The position numbers and the translations under genes were made by a program. A DNA stretch of 64,000 nt from Rhodocollybia butyracea (Eukaryota > Basidiomycota > Agaricomycetes > Agaricales > Omphalotaceae): positions 95,362 through 159,361 of the forward strand of contig JADNRY010000144.1 in assembly GCA_015501585.1 (NCBI GenBank), read 5' to 3'. Positions 52,182 to 64,000 of the stretch are shown one piece after another. Below the pieces are notes generated by a model. That model worked only from the letters and a program-made list of their open reading frames with translations. It was not told where the DNA came from and did not search any database. Positions within the stretch are counted from its first letter, which is position 1, and every line of letters starts with the position of its first letter.

Positions 52182-53787
52182 TTAGCCAGGTGTTGTTGAA
52201 ATTGTAACATCATTGACAGTATAGATACCTGTATCTGCCGCTTCATGCAGATTGAGAACAATTCGTGACATAAGGGTAACTGACAGGCTAGGATGCATAA
52301 TAACATAATTAGCACAAATCTCCTGAGTGATTTCATGTGCATACCATCCCACAAAGGCAGAGAAATTTCCTTCCAAAGGCTGATATAGGTATTAGTAGGA
52401 TATAGTATGAGCAAAAGTTGGAAGGTCACATACACTAGGAATCTGGTAGGTAGTAAACCAACCTTCATGGTCATTTCTGGTGAACGACAGCAATAGGAGG
52501 CACGCTTACATGAAGGGAAATAATGTTTGCTAAGTTTAGCAATGTCATGATCCTGTTTACCATCATGTTAGCGCTATTGACCAGCCCAGAAAATTGAAAC
52601 CCATAAATCTTACAAGAAATAAGCGGACCCTAAAAACACACATGAGCATCCTGGCATGTAGACAGGACATCATTGTCATCGCTCACCATCTCGTACAACG
52701 ACGGAGAAAAGGGATCTCTGTATGTTGATTCCACTGAGCAAGAATTTTGTCTGCCATGCTTTGCGCATAGTCATGGCAAATAGTATTGAATCTACTATTA
52801 GCAAGCCTTCCCAGCCTACAGCTGTACCTGCATAAATATGTCAAGTTGTGTGGGTGATCTAAAATCCATTGCAGGCTTACTAGAAGCACTGGACCGAATG
52901 ATCAGAGCCATCGCAAGGTAAGAATAGTGCACACTCACTTGCTTGAGCTTAAGAGAGTGTGGCAGCCCAGATTTGGGGGTGTTGAATGGTCTCGACTAAT
53001 GAAAGTGAGCTAAACAGTCTATCATTATTGATCATAACAAAATTCAAAGTAGTCCGAAAATCAACTCACTGCAATACTTGTGCCGCCACCAAAGATTGCA
53101 ATGCCCATAAAGATAACAAGAACAGCCCTTCTGCAACCATACAATGCATATACCCGTAAAGAAAATAGAGCTGGCAATTCGACGCTAATCAAAAACTGCA
53201 AACAGTAAGTGCGCATATGTACTTGCCAGTAACTACACCTTGTGTAACCGACTGGAACACCTGATGATATAGCTCAAGGGATTGACAACTGGGCAGCTTC
53301 AAGTCAGTAAAAAAACGGTGCTCGGAGGCTGGGGCACCCACCTCTAAAGAATTATCAGAAACCTCCGAACCGATATAGAAACAACAAGCTCACCGAGAGC
53401 GTGAAGGACGTAGAAAACAAAGAGACTAGTGGTACTATGTTTCCGAAAGCAAGATAACGATTCACAAAAAATAGATATCCGCCAGCATTCCGTGGACGTC
53501 TCCAGAGCAGCCTTATTTCGGACTCTGATTGGGACTTGTGTATAAGCACCAACACACAATGAGACACTCAAAAACATACCCAAGGTAATTAAATGGTCGT
53601 AGAAGAGAACGACTAAGTACGGAAGGATAAAATCAATACAAAAGATCATAGCAGTAGTACAGGCTACTTACCTAGCGCAGACATGAACAGTATATTTGCC
53701 AAACGTCTGGTCGACAAGGCTAAGAAACATAGGCCGATGTGAGCGAACAGTGACTTACACAGAATTTATCTCGGATATATCAGCCAT
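52182..53787 (-). CDS. DUF6533-type seven-helix membrane protein
   Basis: A multi-exon minus-strand gene starting MADISEINS at 53787. Exon pieces are joined by short GT-AG introns: LVDQTFGKYTVHVCA, VLFYDHLITL, ESEIRLLWRRPRNAGGYLFF with VNRYLAFGNIVPLVSLF, then RVYALYGCRRAVLVIFMGI, GTAVGWEGLLIVDSILFAMT with MRKAWQTKFLL, and SVTLMSRIVLNLHEAADTGI, ending at TAA 52182. FYDHLxTLxxEIxxxW followed by a tyrosine/leucine-rich helix pair is the hallmark of the DUF6533 domain common in agaricomycetes; function is unknown. One exon phase (before VLFYDHL) does not join cleanly in my reading, so a small lesion or alternative site is possible. Confidence 0.65.
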
Positions 53788-55998
53788 GAGGACTAGTAGG
53801 GACTAAAAGCAGAGCAGTACTGAGTACCCCCGTTTTGACGATTCCGAGTTGTTTTTATAGGCGACACTTGATACGGTTTATTGAAAATGCATAAAACCAG
53901 GAACCTTGCTGGTTTCTTCAATTTTTCCTTAGTAGGTCTCCTCAAGTCTCCACAGCATAAATTATAGTTGGGTTATTTTTGACTTGGCGATTCGATCCTT
54001 GACATGATCATACCTCTCGATCATATTGATTGATCGCTAACACAGTAAAGCTTGCGAGGATACAGCAATGCTTAGCATGAGGTTGAAGTTGTGCAGAGAT
54101 ATTTAAGGCTTCCAAAAGAGAGGTCAGCTACCAGGACCACAATAATATTCTAACCCTTAAAATACATAATGCATTCCAGAATCTAAATCTAGCCCGTGTA
54201 CTTTTGTGGAAATATCTTGATGAAACTAAGTCCATCAATCAATGACTCTAGCTTGACTCCAGCATCTGTTCAAGCTCTTGATTTTTTACTGTCGGTCCTT
54301 TTAAAACACCCCAAGTTGTTTAATATCTGATGAGAGGGCCAAGCTTGACGCGCCACGAATCGCCTGCAAATACTTATGGCCAATCATCAAACAGAATAAA
54401 CCAGTGCCCCGCTGTTCAATCCAGACAGTTCGCATCGGCTGTTATTCCGGAATCCTCAAGACGAGTTCCAACTTGAAGCAAGCATCCGGAAAGTTGCTAC
54501 GCTATGCTAGCATGTGGGCTACGACTGGCATACGGATCGACTAACACGCACTACATGAGGAACCGTTCAAATTCTCTCGAGTGGTCGTTCGAGTTAGCTG
54601 ATACTCAGGCTAACTTGAGTTAATGCCTAACCTCAGTGAGTCAGAGACTTGTCACTTTAACCAAGTGTGGTAAGTGCTGCTTCGCAGCACTTGCATCAAC
54701 TCTATTCTCGAAGTGTTCTCAGCCTTATGCAAAACATCATGATCACATAACGGAATTTTAAGCTAAAGCTACTGCGATTTTGGCGGAGACGAGCTGATGA
54801 TCATAAGATCTTGGAAATCATCAACTTCGTGATACAAAAACGTTGCAAATGCAATGCAGCAAGCAAGCAGCAAGTGCTAAGTATAAGTACGTCGACCATC
54901 ATCGTTTACCATCCGGGAGCTGTTGAAGAGAGGATAGACCCGTAAAGGAGGCTGAGGAAGGAAGATTTTATTGGGGCTCTAAGGTACTGGATTTGGGGAA
55001 TTTTGTCAGGAGGGACGAAGACGTCGAAGATAGGCACAGGTTGGCTATGTCCGAGGGAGATCGCCTTGAAGAACCCTGTTACATTTTGAAGGCTTCCAAG
55101 GTGGAACTAATCAAGAGTTTAGCAGCAGCCGAAGATAGGCACAGAGGAATGCCATTTTGAGCTTCCAGCAAATATCTGCCAAACTTAGACATGCAACTGC
55201 TGCGCAATCTCAAAAAATCCAACTATAGCTTTGCTATAATTTGAAGATTATTCACACATGTATAATACATACACACAGCATCGCTGCATAAAAAATGAAG
55301 AATGCAAAACTAGAACTGTAGCAGTAGCGAGGATAAGTAGATAAGTAGTAGCTTTGCACGTTGTGCGTATGTAAGAGTATGATACTAGTAACTAAAAGCA
55401 TAGTTTTTTAACGAGTAAGACTAATGAGAGTGGATTCGAATGAAGCAAGTGGTAGCAAATAAGGCACGCACAGCGGACGATAGGTGATAGATGGCAGGTG
55501 AGAGGCAGTAGGAACGAGGACAAGCACGGAGAGGCAGGAGAATAGAAGAGTTACGAAGTCACGAAGGGAGATATGATAGAATAGTGGTAGATGTCAAGAG
55601 AGACAGAAGTTGAAAGGAATGGAATGGGAAGCAACGTTGAAACGAGAGAGATCTGCGAAAAAAAAATATACAAACAAACTACACGCGTGTAGGAACCAAC
55701 CTAAACCTAATAGCAACCGACGCGAAAGAAGGCAAATGGAAGCAAATGACAGGAAGAACGAGGCATGAGCCGAACCCACAGATATAATCGCCACTACTAC
55801 TAATTGGGTCCGATCCCACACCCAATAAACCAAAAACGAGAATTGATGAACGAAACGAACGATAACTCGTAATATTACAAAAAGAATAGAGAGCAGAGAT
55901 CGGAAATCGGAAAGAACATAGAGAGGCAACACCGAACTCGGAAGGCACGAGCAAAAAGCAAACTAAACAGAAACAAAAAAAGCAGCCCAATCCAATAC
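53788..55998. other. Intergenic region between DUF6533 and GATA genes
   Basis: About 2.2 kb with no recognised gene, RNA or repeat. The part next to 55998 probably contains the 3' UTR of the GATA gene; the part next to 53788 contains the DUF6533 promoter. Confidence 0.5.
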
Positions 55999-58534
55999 TC
56001 ACTCCCGTCCTCGATACTCAAAATCACTCCTCCGCCCTGACGTACCCGACCCATAATCATCCTCAATCTCATCCTCCTCGCTATCGTCCGACACAGAGTC
56101 GGCGTTGCCGTTTCCGCCACCCGAATGGACGTTCTTACCACCAGAGCCAGAGCCAGGACCAGTACCGTCGTTATTGTTAGTACCGGAACCACTGCCTCCT
56201 CCGCCGTCGACATTCATTTTCCCAGTAGCGTTGCGCGCGCGCTCCCGATCTCGCTTTTTGATCTGTGAGGTATACGGGAGGCGGGAAAGCCGCCAGCGTG
56301 AGACGTGATACGTGGTACGCGATAGACATTACAAGTCGCGTTGACGGTTGAGAAAGCGCAAAGATAACGAAAAAAGAAAAGAAAAGGAGGAACAAAAAAC
56401 TGAGAAACGGATAAAAAGGATTAAGCTTTTCGCACTCACAAGTTTTGCATACACGAGTCCACAGGCATTACACAGCGTACGAGGACCTAAGCATCGAAAA
56501 AGGAAAGGAAGGGATTAGTCCGATTAGCCGCGATTAGCCACGAATAGCCAAGAAACAAAAAACCCACCTAAAGGCCCTCTCCTCCACTCCGGCGTCGACG
56601 TAGCACTACACCCAAGGCACGTCTGTCCCTGTCCTTCAGGAGCAGCTGCCGCCTGCGCAGCCTGCATAGACGGAGACAGATTATTGGTCGGGTTACTCGG
56701 GTTATGAGTCGGCGCAACGCCCGACGCAGAACCCGAACCCGAACCTGATGGTTGTCCTGGATGTCCCGAATGGGCCTGCTGGTGTGGATACGACTGCGAT
56801 TGTTGTTGGTGGTGCTGGTGCAAGCCCGCGGAATGCGGCGGCTGAGATCCCGAGCCCGAGCTGGGAGGCACAGTCTGCGAAAGCGAATGACCCTGCGTAT
56901 GCTGATGTGAATACGTTGGAGATGGATGCTCCGGTCCCCCCAACTCCGCGTTATTGCTACTGCTACTACCGGTGTGCCTCTGGGAGATGGGAGAGAAATA
57001 GTCCAAAAAGGAAAGAAAAGAAAGTTCTCGTTAGTAACTGTGAACAAACAGTACACAAACAAATAGTAAACAAACAACGCGAGATTTATCAATTATAATC
57101 TTATATCATCGTATAATTGAGAATCAAAAGAAAGAAGATCGCAGGTGCGAGATAGAGTAGAGACTAGAGTGGTGGAGAAGAGAAGAACAGGGGATAATAT
57201 ATTAGAAATTACGGAATTGATGAGAGATTTGGAGATGGGAGATGGATCAGGGCATTCTCGAGTGCAGCTTTAAACGACGCAAATATATCAAGTAGGAGGA
57301 TACGAGACAGAAAAGACTCGTCGAATTTGAAGGTAAAGGAATCGGATGGAAAAATGATACATGGAGAGACAACAACGGGGCAGTGTAATGGAACAACGGG
57401 AAGGACGGACGACATAACCATGATGAAGGTTGAAATATTTAAAAAAAAATTCACAGTATAGTTGCGCGCGCCCACACGCATAGAAACGAGTCATGAACTA
57501 AAAAACTGAGACTAAAATAAACACTTACCCGTTTAACAGAAGCCGAAAGCGGCGGGGACGAGTTATCAATGGAATGGTGTGGGCTTTGTGTACCAGCTTC
57601 CCTCGACGTGGGTGGTGAAGGGTATCCGGCACCGCCTTGGTGATGATGGTGATGCGAGGTATCCATCGAAGTCGAATTCGAAGATTGGGTATAGGAAACC
57701 GAGTCCATAGGCGAAGGCGAGGTAGACATAGTTGTTGTAGAGAACGATGTTGTACCGGCTGCGGACTCGAGCATCTGAGCGGCGTACGTCGCAGCGTTCA
57801 TCATCTGTTCCAAAGCCTCTGGGCCAGGAAAGGGAGATTTATAGCTGGAGTTCGGGCCGGAGAGAGTCTCGCGAAAGGGAGTTTCGACGAATTTAATGTG
57901 TTTCATGAGCTGTGAGGGAGGGTCGTTTGAGCATTACCAGATTACGAATATTGAGAAGACTTACCTGGTCAAAGTCTATTGCGGTATGCGCATAGGAATT
58001 GGGCGATGATGGCTGAGAATTCGTATAGCTTGGTGGAGACTCGAGTTCTTCTGGGAGTCTGTGTCTGTACTTGGTTGTGGTTGTAGTGCCGTTCATGGGA
58101 TTCGGAGGCGGTGGAGGCTGATGAGGTTCGTACCCAGCTGTAGACGCTTCTGGTCGATTATTATATGTGCTTTCGGGGGAAATAGAAGGTGGATAGCCAT
58201 ATTGCGGCGGCCAAGTTTCGTTGACACTAGACCACTGTTGTTGTTGTTGCTGTTGTGGAGGCGGCGTAGCAGTTGGCGGTGCTGGCTGGTAGCTATAGGA
58301 TGAATAAGCACCAGGCTGAGCTGGCGGCGGTGGCGGCGGCGGCTGACTATGGTGGTACTGAACCGGAGAATGTGGATGCGGGCTGGCTTGCTGTTGTTGT
58401 TGTTGTTGTGTTCGTCTGGGTACTGAAGTTTCATTATATGGTACTGGCGGATTCTGGTACTGATAATTGTACTGAGGAGTTGCAAGCGTTTGGTGAGGTG
58501 AATGGTGATACAGGTATCTGCTGTCAGCAGCCAT
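55999..58534 (-). CDS. GATA-type zinc-finger transcription factor
   Basis: Five exons read on minus: 58534-57965, 57909-57529, 56979-56568, 56486-56440, 56262-55999. All junctions are GT-AG, phases agree, and the sum is 1,674 nt (557 aa). The N-terminal half is low-complexity, rich in Gln, Pro, Ser and His, as in activation regions. The finger spans exons 3 and 4: CLGCSATSTPEWRRGPLG then PRTLCNACGLVYAKL, a C-x2-C-x18-C-x2-C GATA finger. A basic tail follows (IKKRDRERARN), then Gly-rich and acidic segments (DDSEEDEIEDD). It should bind GATA sites in the nucleus. ATG 58534 (MAADSRY) is the first ATG in frame; the frame is open further upstream without ATG. The stop lies inside GGGAGTGAGTATT, which also looks like a donor, so another 3' exon is possible. 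Confidence 0.85.
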
Positions 58535-59220
58535 CGCGACGCGTCTTGGGTTGAAGCCAGAAGCAACGTAGGATAAGGCAAGTCGCGGTTTTTTTCGTTC
58601 TAACAAATCGAATGAATGCCCTTAGTATGCGATGTAGAAAAAAGACTCACGAAGCAAAGTCCAAGTATTCTAACCAAAATCTCGCCGACGATGCGTCCCT
58701 GCTGTCAGAATGTCGCTAATCTTGTAGAAAATGTCGTTTGTAGCGAACAGTGACCAGATTGATGAAGATATTCTTGTCGTGGCCAAAAAAATTTATCGCC
58801 GGTTTATGAGCCTTTGTGAAGCCTGTGCAGTAACAAGAGTCGCTCAGTGAACATGGACGCAACAAGAAGAGAGTCAACCGGAATTCATTCATTAAACCCT
58901 AATAACCGGGCCGTATTGTACTTGTCGGCAACTCGTCAGTACCTTTAATTGTCAATTCAAAGAAATCTATCATGCAACGGCATCATTCATTCTGTTCCAT
59001 CACTAGCATTCACAGGCGTTCACTCATTGCTACTATCGAGCCAGTTGAAGTTGACCAATTGTTCAAGCAAATAATAAGCTAACGGTTAGTACAGCGGTGG
59101 CACCTTGTTCTTGCTCATTCCACCTTCAGGTAGATGATTCAGGCTAGCTCAGGGTCAATAGTAATAGCTTGGCGTTTACTAGACTGACAGAAGGCCCGAA
59201 GATAGGATAAAAAGCGAAAG
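58535..59220. other. GATA gene upstream region
   Basis: Probable promoter and 5' UTR. No element recognised with confidence. Confidence 0.4.
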
Positions 59221-60741
59221 TTGAAATCTCCGAATGGAAACCCACAAGCCCTCAAGCTTCAAGCTAAAATCGTCAATGCGAAAGGAATGGTTAGCGATAT
59301 TATTCTAGACCAGGGTAACTCTTCAAGTTATCCTTATCCACAAGTCCTCTGCAAGTGCTCATCCACACTCATCCTCAATTTGTTGCTATGTGAGCCCGCC
59401 ACAAATCATGTCTGTCGCCTCAAATCGTACTCTACGATAGGTTCTACGACCAAGTCATCTAACAGAACCTAATTTCGAGAAATCGCCATACAATTGGTTC
59501 CCGTCGGCAATTTTGACGTTGCAAGCTACATATTTTCTTTTCTATTCGAGAGGAGAACAAGTCTCCGAAGAGCGTCCGGAAAAGCCTGGATATACGTTGA
59601 TATATGCGACAAGTTCATCAAGCGGCGGGCTACTATTACTAAAACTGAAAAGGTGAGTTTCTCTCCACCTGCTAAGACTCCAATTATCCCGCAGTCTTCG
59701 GAAAGGCTGCTAGTAATGGGGCGTTGGTCATTGGTCGAATCTGAGCAGGACCTATGTATGTATGAAGGATCGCCAAACCGTCGATCCCGCCGGCAGTTTT
59801 GACATCCGAGCCAAATTCTATTGCTTCGCTCCACACCTACCATGCAAGCCCTCGGCCTCGACGTCAACCACCAAGCATGGACCTCCCGGAAAATGCTCGA
59901 AAGACTGGACCTAAAATTGGCAAAATAAGATTGGCTCGGGTTATTATTCTAGGAACGGTTACTGTATGCTCAGGACCGCCGTTTACAGGACTTTGGAATT
60001 TGAGCAGGGTTCGTTTCTAGGCTTATGAGCCAGCCAACACGGTACTACGAATACTTATGTATGCTATATTGACCTCAAAGCATTCACACCTACCAGCTAC
60101 AGCCCACACGGTAATCATGATTAAACTTTCAACTACTTTTCCTTCAGGATCTAAATCCGAAAACATAACGAAAAATCAACAACTTCAAGAATCTTTTTTA
60201 CAGGGACCAGATCGGACCATCGGACCAAACTCGACCAGTCAGATTCGGAACGATTACACGGGGTACGCACCGTTCCCCATTAAATCTATGTACCTTGTTC
60301 TAATTATACACCGGCTCGCGCTGCTTCGAACACCTATTTCTAGTATCTTACCCCGCATAAAAGCCCTCCTCGTCTTCCCACTCGTTCCTGGCTTTTGGAC
60401 AGGTCGGAATCGAAATACGGCGGTGCTAGCGCTGCCACTTTATCTCATTCATCATTCGCCGGTTCTCTCCGTACATGTCAATGAGAAGAAAACGCTAATT
60501 CACTGGACTACAGACTTCGACAAAGGATTTGTGTTTAAAGAGTTGATTTGGGAAGGGGAATGAAGAATTTGGCCGACAAGGATGAACGATAATGGATCTG
60601 GGGTGGGTGATGCACCGGATGGCGGTTTAATATGTTGCCTTGACTCACTTGGAGCTCAGTCGCTGACGTCGGGATCTCGACGAATAAATGTAACAGAATG
60701 TTTACAAGGTAAAATTGATCTAAGGTACAGCAATTGCTCCT
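59221..60741. other. Region with unassigned plus-strand frames
   Basis: Frames of 83, 102 and 168 codons (the last 60057-60563) show no domain I recognise. They lack good splice connections and may be chance or relics. Confidence 0.3.
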
Positions 60742-63700
60742 TCAGCGGACACCTTTTTGGCGTGAGAGGATCTGGGTGTATTCTCTGGAAAGATCAAGCA
60801 AAAGCGGGGGGAGAAGAAAAGCTCCCTCCTCATAAGACTGCGAAACAGGAACCCATAGCTTTTGTGTTGGCCCAGGACCAAGGAGAACTCGTACCCTTCC
60901 TTTGTGTATACTGTATCGAAGTTGACGAGACTGAGGTGACTTCATATTGCCAATCAGGTATGCAATATCTTCTCCGTTGCAGTACATAGAGCCGTATGCA
61001 TCGGTGATGATACTTGTCGGGCCCAACATCCGACTTGCAGCTCTGAAGTTATCCCCATTCTGACCTTCCACCTCCCAAAAGACTGATGACAACATAGGAA
61101 ATTCAGGCAAGGTGGAGGAATGATCTGGGCTATCCCCTTGATTCAATGTTTGGTCCATGTCCAAACACGCAGGAGGATAGAATTTGAGAGTGCATTTGGA
61201 AAGGGAGTCAGAGCCTTGAATTGGTTTGTATAAGTCCCCATGGTCAGCATACGTATATAACTCCTTAAGGGGTGTATATGTCGAAGGATCAAGGTGTGCT
61301 CTACACTCATAACCGTTTATATAGTATGAGCCAATGTGGGCAGTGGTGGCAACAGACCAGACATGAGCCTCAACATAATCATACCCATCTTCGAAGGCAC
61401 CAACATGTGTTCCATCATGGGAAAACCCAAGAGAATGCGAGGCAACAGAAATTACTTTGTGTCTGGCCGGTTTAGCAAGAGGACGAACAGATATAGTACT
61501 ACCAAGGACATCGAGTAGGACCGTCGAATGAGACCAGGGCATAGCAGGATCAAGTGAAACGCGGAATATGTGATTGCCATCCGGCGACACCACTGCCCTT
61601 GAATCGGACGTAGGAAATGGAAGGGGCCCGAACACACCAAGAATGTGATCCAGACCAATCAACCACACCATTCCATCACCGTCTTCCCCAACGACGCGAG
61701 TGTTCAAAAACGCGAATTCAATCCAGCGGAACTTGGGTATTTGCTTTGAATTCCATTCCAGGGGCAAATTCGGAGTCCAGGCAAGTTTGCTATGCTCAGA
61801 GTGGACAACCCGAAAACTACCATCTTGGAACGAGAGCGCAACAAGCTCCCCATCAGAGGAAAGAGCTGACTGCACCGCATGGGCGGGAGGATACACGAGT
61901 GTATTCATAGTTAAAGGAGTCCCAGCGGTTGTGAAATATGACATAGGAGTAGAAGTGTGTTTAGTTGTACTTGCGGTTATTCGGTATGGAGATAGATGAT
62001 ATTGGGTAAGAAGGAAATGGCTGAGCTCAGACAAGGGATGGAGGTATTGACTAAAAGATAAGTACCCTTTGTTGTAAAATGACTCAGACGATATAGGTTT
62101 AAGCGACCTCAGAGCGGCCGATACTGCCCCTAGTGCGACTGCTGATGTTTCGGAAGGGGGAATATCATGTCTCTGTAAAATTCTTGATAGCTCTTCAAGT
62201 CTTTCGATAACTTGAGGAATATGAAGATACGTGTCTATCCTGTCTGCCCATGCAGCCAGCTCAAACCATGCAACAAGACATGTTTGATATGAAATTCCAC
62301 AAGAGATCCCACAGGCTACAAAGAGCATCTTCAGGCTCAGGAAAATGCTGAGTCCAGTGGTCCATTGCATACAGAAGGTGCGCTGCAAGTTTCATATGCA
62401 TAGTACGCTTACGAGGGGCGTAAAGGCTATTTCGTTCAGTGTGCGTGCACTTGGCGTATTCCTGCTTCTGCGATGTGGGAGAACGAGAGTAGGTACCCAG
62501 GGCAAAAAGCCTCAATCATAAGCTCCAAACAAAATGGGGCAAGGAATGCGCCTTTCAAATCACTGAAGAAGAACTGCTCCTTATCTTCATCACTCCCTAC
62601 CGGTTCGCCAATGAGAAAACTCTCGTGCTGTTGCATGGAAAAAATGGATAGGGGCAGCCTCATCGTCGGGACGTTGAGAATAGAGCTGATTGGTCGCAAC
62701 GCTGATGCTGCCTCGCTTCTCGACATCTTGAGGAGCTGAGCGAGTGAGTTCAGGGTAGCGGCTCGATTAGAGCAACCAGAGCACCCACAGCAAACCGAAA
62801 CCGCGCCAGCACCAACTCCTTTGTTGCTTTTCCGTCTCTTGTTCAACTCCGAGCTCTCCCCGGGTGCGAATGGCTCGATGTACGCCTTCCGCAATATACG
62901 TAAATACTCGTTTGAGTATGTCGGAATCCCACTCCGAGTATCATTCACAAGTTCCTGGAACGCGTCCTCTATGGGAACACCGCTTGACTCCTCCTCCAAA
63001 AAGCGCATGCGGATTCTGGCAATTTCAAATATACCACCACAATAATGCGCACATTCCCACCTGCCTTGCTGAGGAGGAGGCCAGCGATTTGATCCGCGGG
63101 ATGGAAGCTTCTCGAGACAGCTATCAATGTACGTGAAAATATCTCGGGTAGTGGATTGGAGGGGATGTTGTTTAAGTTCTCCGTGGGTATATTAGAAGAG
63201 TAGTTATAGAAAACATCGACGACTTCTCGTTCAGGGCGAGAGCTGATGAGAAACTGGAAGTGTGATAGATTGCGTACGAGCTCAATCACAAGTTCCATAA
63301 GGAGTTCTAGGGCTCTTGAATTCCCACATTCGTCCAAGCCATCTAGAATAATCACGGAAGGTAGATCAGGAGGACTAATCCTGTGTACCGCGTTCATAGG
63401 ATCAATGATAAGCTGTTTCAGCTGATCTACTCCTGAGCGAGATAACAACCGAGAGTCATTGTGGAGAAGTTGGAAAAGGGAGTTTCGATAACGAGGATGG
63501 TATTCGGCTAACTGACGCGCCAGAGTGGAGACAAATAACTCCCCAGAGTCAGTGGACCGTTTCGCTCCAGTTTTGTCAAAGAAGAATGAAGCTCCGAGTC
63601 GTTTCTGTTGGTCGCAGTCAGCCGCAATGCTCTTTGCAATGGCAGTCTTTCCCATCCCAGGCGACGATTGAAGGACAACAAGAGGGTTGGAAGGGTTGGA

Positions 63701-64000
63701 AAGAAGGGTCGTGAGACGACTGCGAACATCAATCCTCGTATTAGGAAACACATTCATCTTTCCAAACACTGAGGTAGTCAGCTTTGGCTATCTTGAGCTG
63801 TTCAAGGGTACCTAAGTAGCACATGCAATGGTTTAAGCAATGTGACTCGGCTGATTTGGAAGAATAGCTCACTTTTCACAAGAGTTTGATGAGTTGTAAT
63901 CCATATCTGAACAATCGTGTCTGTCTAAAAGTAAAATGCAAAAGACAGGTGTGAGAGTGAGCGGTTTGAGGTGTCTCAGAACCTTACACTGAAATTACGG
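60742..64000 (-). CDS. NACHT-3: STAND NTPase with WD40-like C-terminus, partial at right edge
   Basis: The minus-strand gene enters from the right edge. The NTPase exon (from about 63769) has NTRIDVRSRL, Walker A SSPGMGKTAIAKSIA, Walker B VIILDGLDECG and FLISSRPERE, with helical DQIAGLLLSKAGGNVRIIVV near 63060. The next exon (63008-62436) has EDAFQELVNDT, an unusual VCCGCSGCSN cysteine cluster, and LAQLLKMSRSEAASALRPIS, typical of the winged-helix region after NACHT. Then KLAAHLLYAMDHWTQHF and a 500-residue C-terminal part with beta-propeller-like units (SSDGELVALSFQDGSFRVVH; SPDGNHIFRVS; FSHDGTHVGAFEDGYDYV). Joins near 62390 and 62300 look shifted and may be introns or lesions. Unrelated at fine scale to NACHT-1/2. 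Confidence 0.7.

Noticed and set aside
60057..60563. 168-codon frame as a hypothetical gene
   Set aside because: No domain, no splice context and no start context that stands out; kept only as an unassigned region.

Overview
The window looks like a repeat-rich stretch of a filamentous basidiomycete (Agaricomycete) genome. Introns are about 47-60 nt with GT..CTAAC/CTAAT..AG signals. Gene families typical of that class are present: STAND/NACHT NTPases, a DUF6533 seven-helix protein, a KDZ transposase and a GATA factor. The transposable elements (Ty1/copia, Ty3/gypsy-like, DIRS/Ngaro-like, hAT, pogo) also fit. A Rhizoctonia-like species is my guess, not something the sequence proves.

Layout. 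1-1.9 kb: degenerate membrane-transporter remnant. 1.94-8.47 kb: LTR retrotransposon with 1.07-kb near-identical LTRs, a 4-bp target duplication and no usable coding capacity; PPT, PBS and TATA box place it on the minus strand. 9.1-12.1 kb: broken NACHT gene (NACHT-1) with a 1,027-bp element in an intron. 12.1-12.8 kb: small tandem repeats. 12.8-18.5 kb: copia element 1 (304-bp LTRs, wrecked gag-pol, a 352-bp hairpin element in the RT). 18.5-24.7 kb: nested DNA-transposon remains (a DDE transposase cut by an LTR-like insertion and a hAT MITE; a KDZ transposase tail cut by a 1.65-kb hAT-type element). 25-26.6 kb: two more MITEs. 26.7-27.5 kb: ankyrin-repeat remnant. 27.5-30.1 kb: giant inverted repeat. 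30.6-36.7 kb: gypsy integrase tail, hAT transposase, pogo transposase, then NACHT-2, the last two joined through a MITE. 37.7-38.6 kb: second transporter remnant. 39.7-44.9 kb: DIRS/Ngaro-like tyrosine-recombinase retrotransposon with split direct repeats. 45.35-50.39 kb: copia element 2 (identical 354-bp LTRs, GGACC duplication) inside a 265-bp repeat called R here.

The right third is quieter: a DUF6533 membrane-protein gene (minus, 52.2-53.8 kb), a five-exon GATA zinc-finger gene (minus, 56.0-58.5 kb; 557 aa with every splice phase consistent) and a third NACHT-type gene with a WD40-like C-terminus (minus, 60.7 kb to the right edge).

The genes do not form a pathway. The story is structural: NACHT genes sit among transposons and have been split, filled and rearranged by them. 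Comparing NACHT-1 with NACHT-2 gives an internal empty-site control for one insertion. A MITE bridging two unrelated genes marks a recombination breakpoint.
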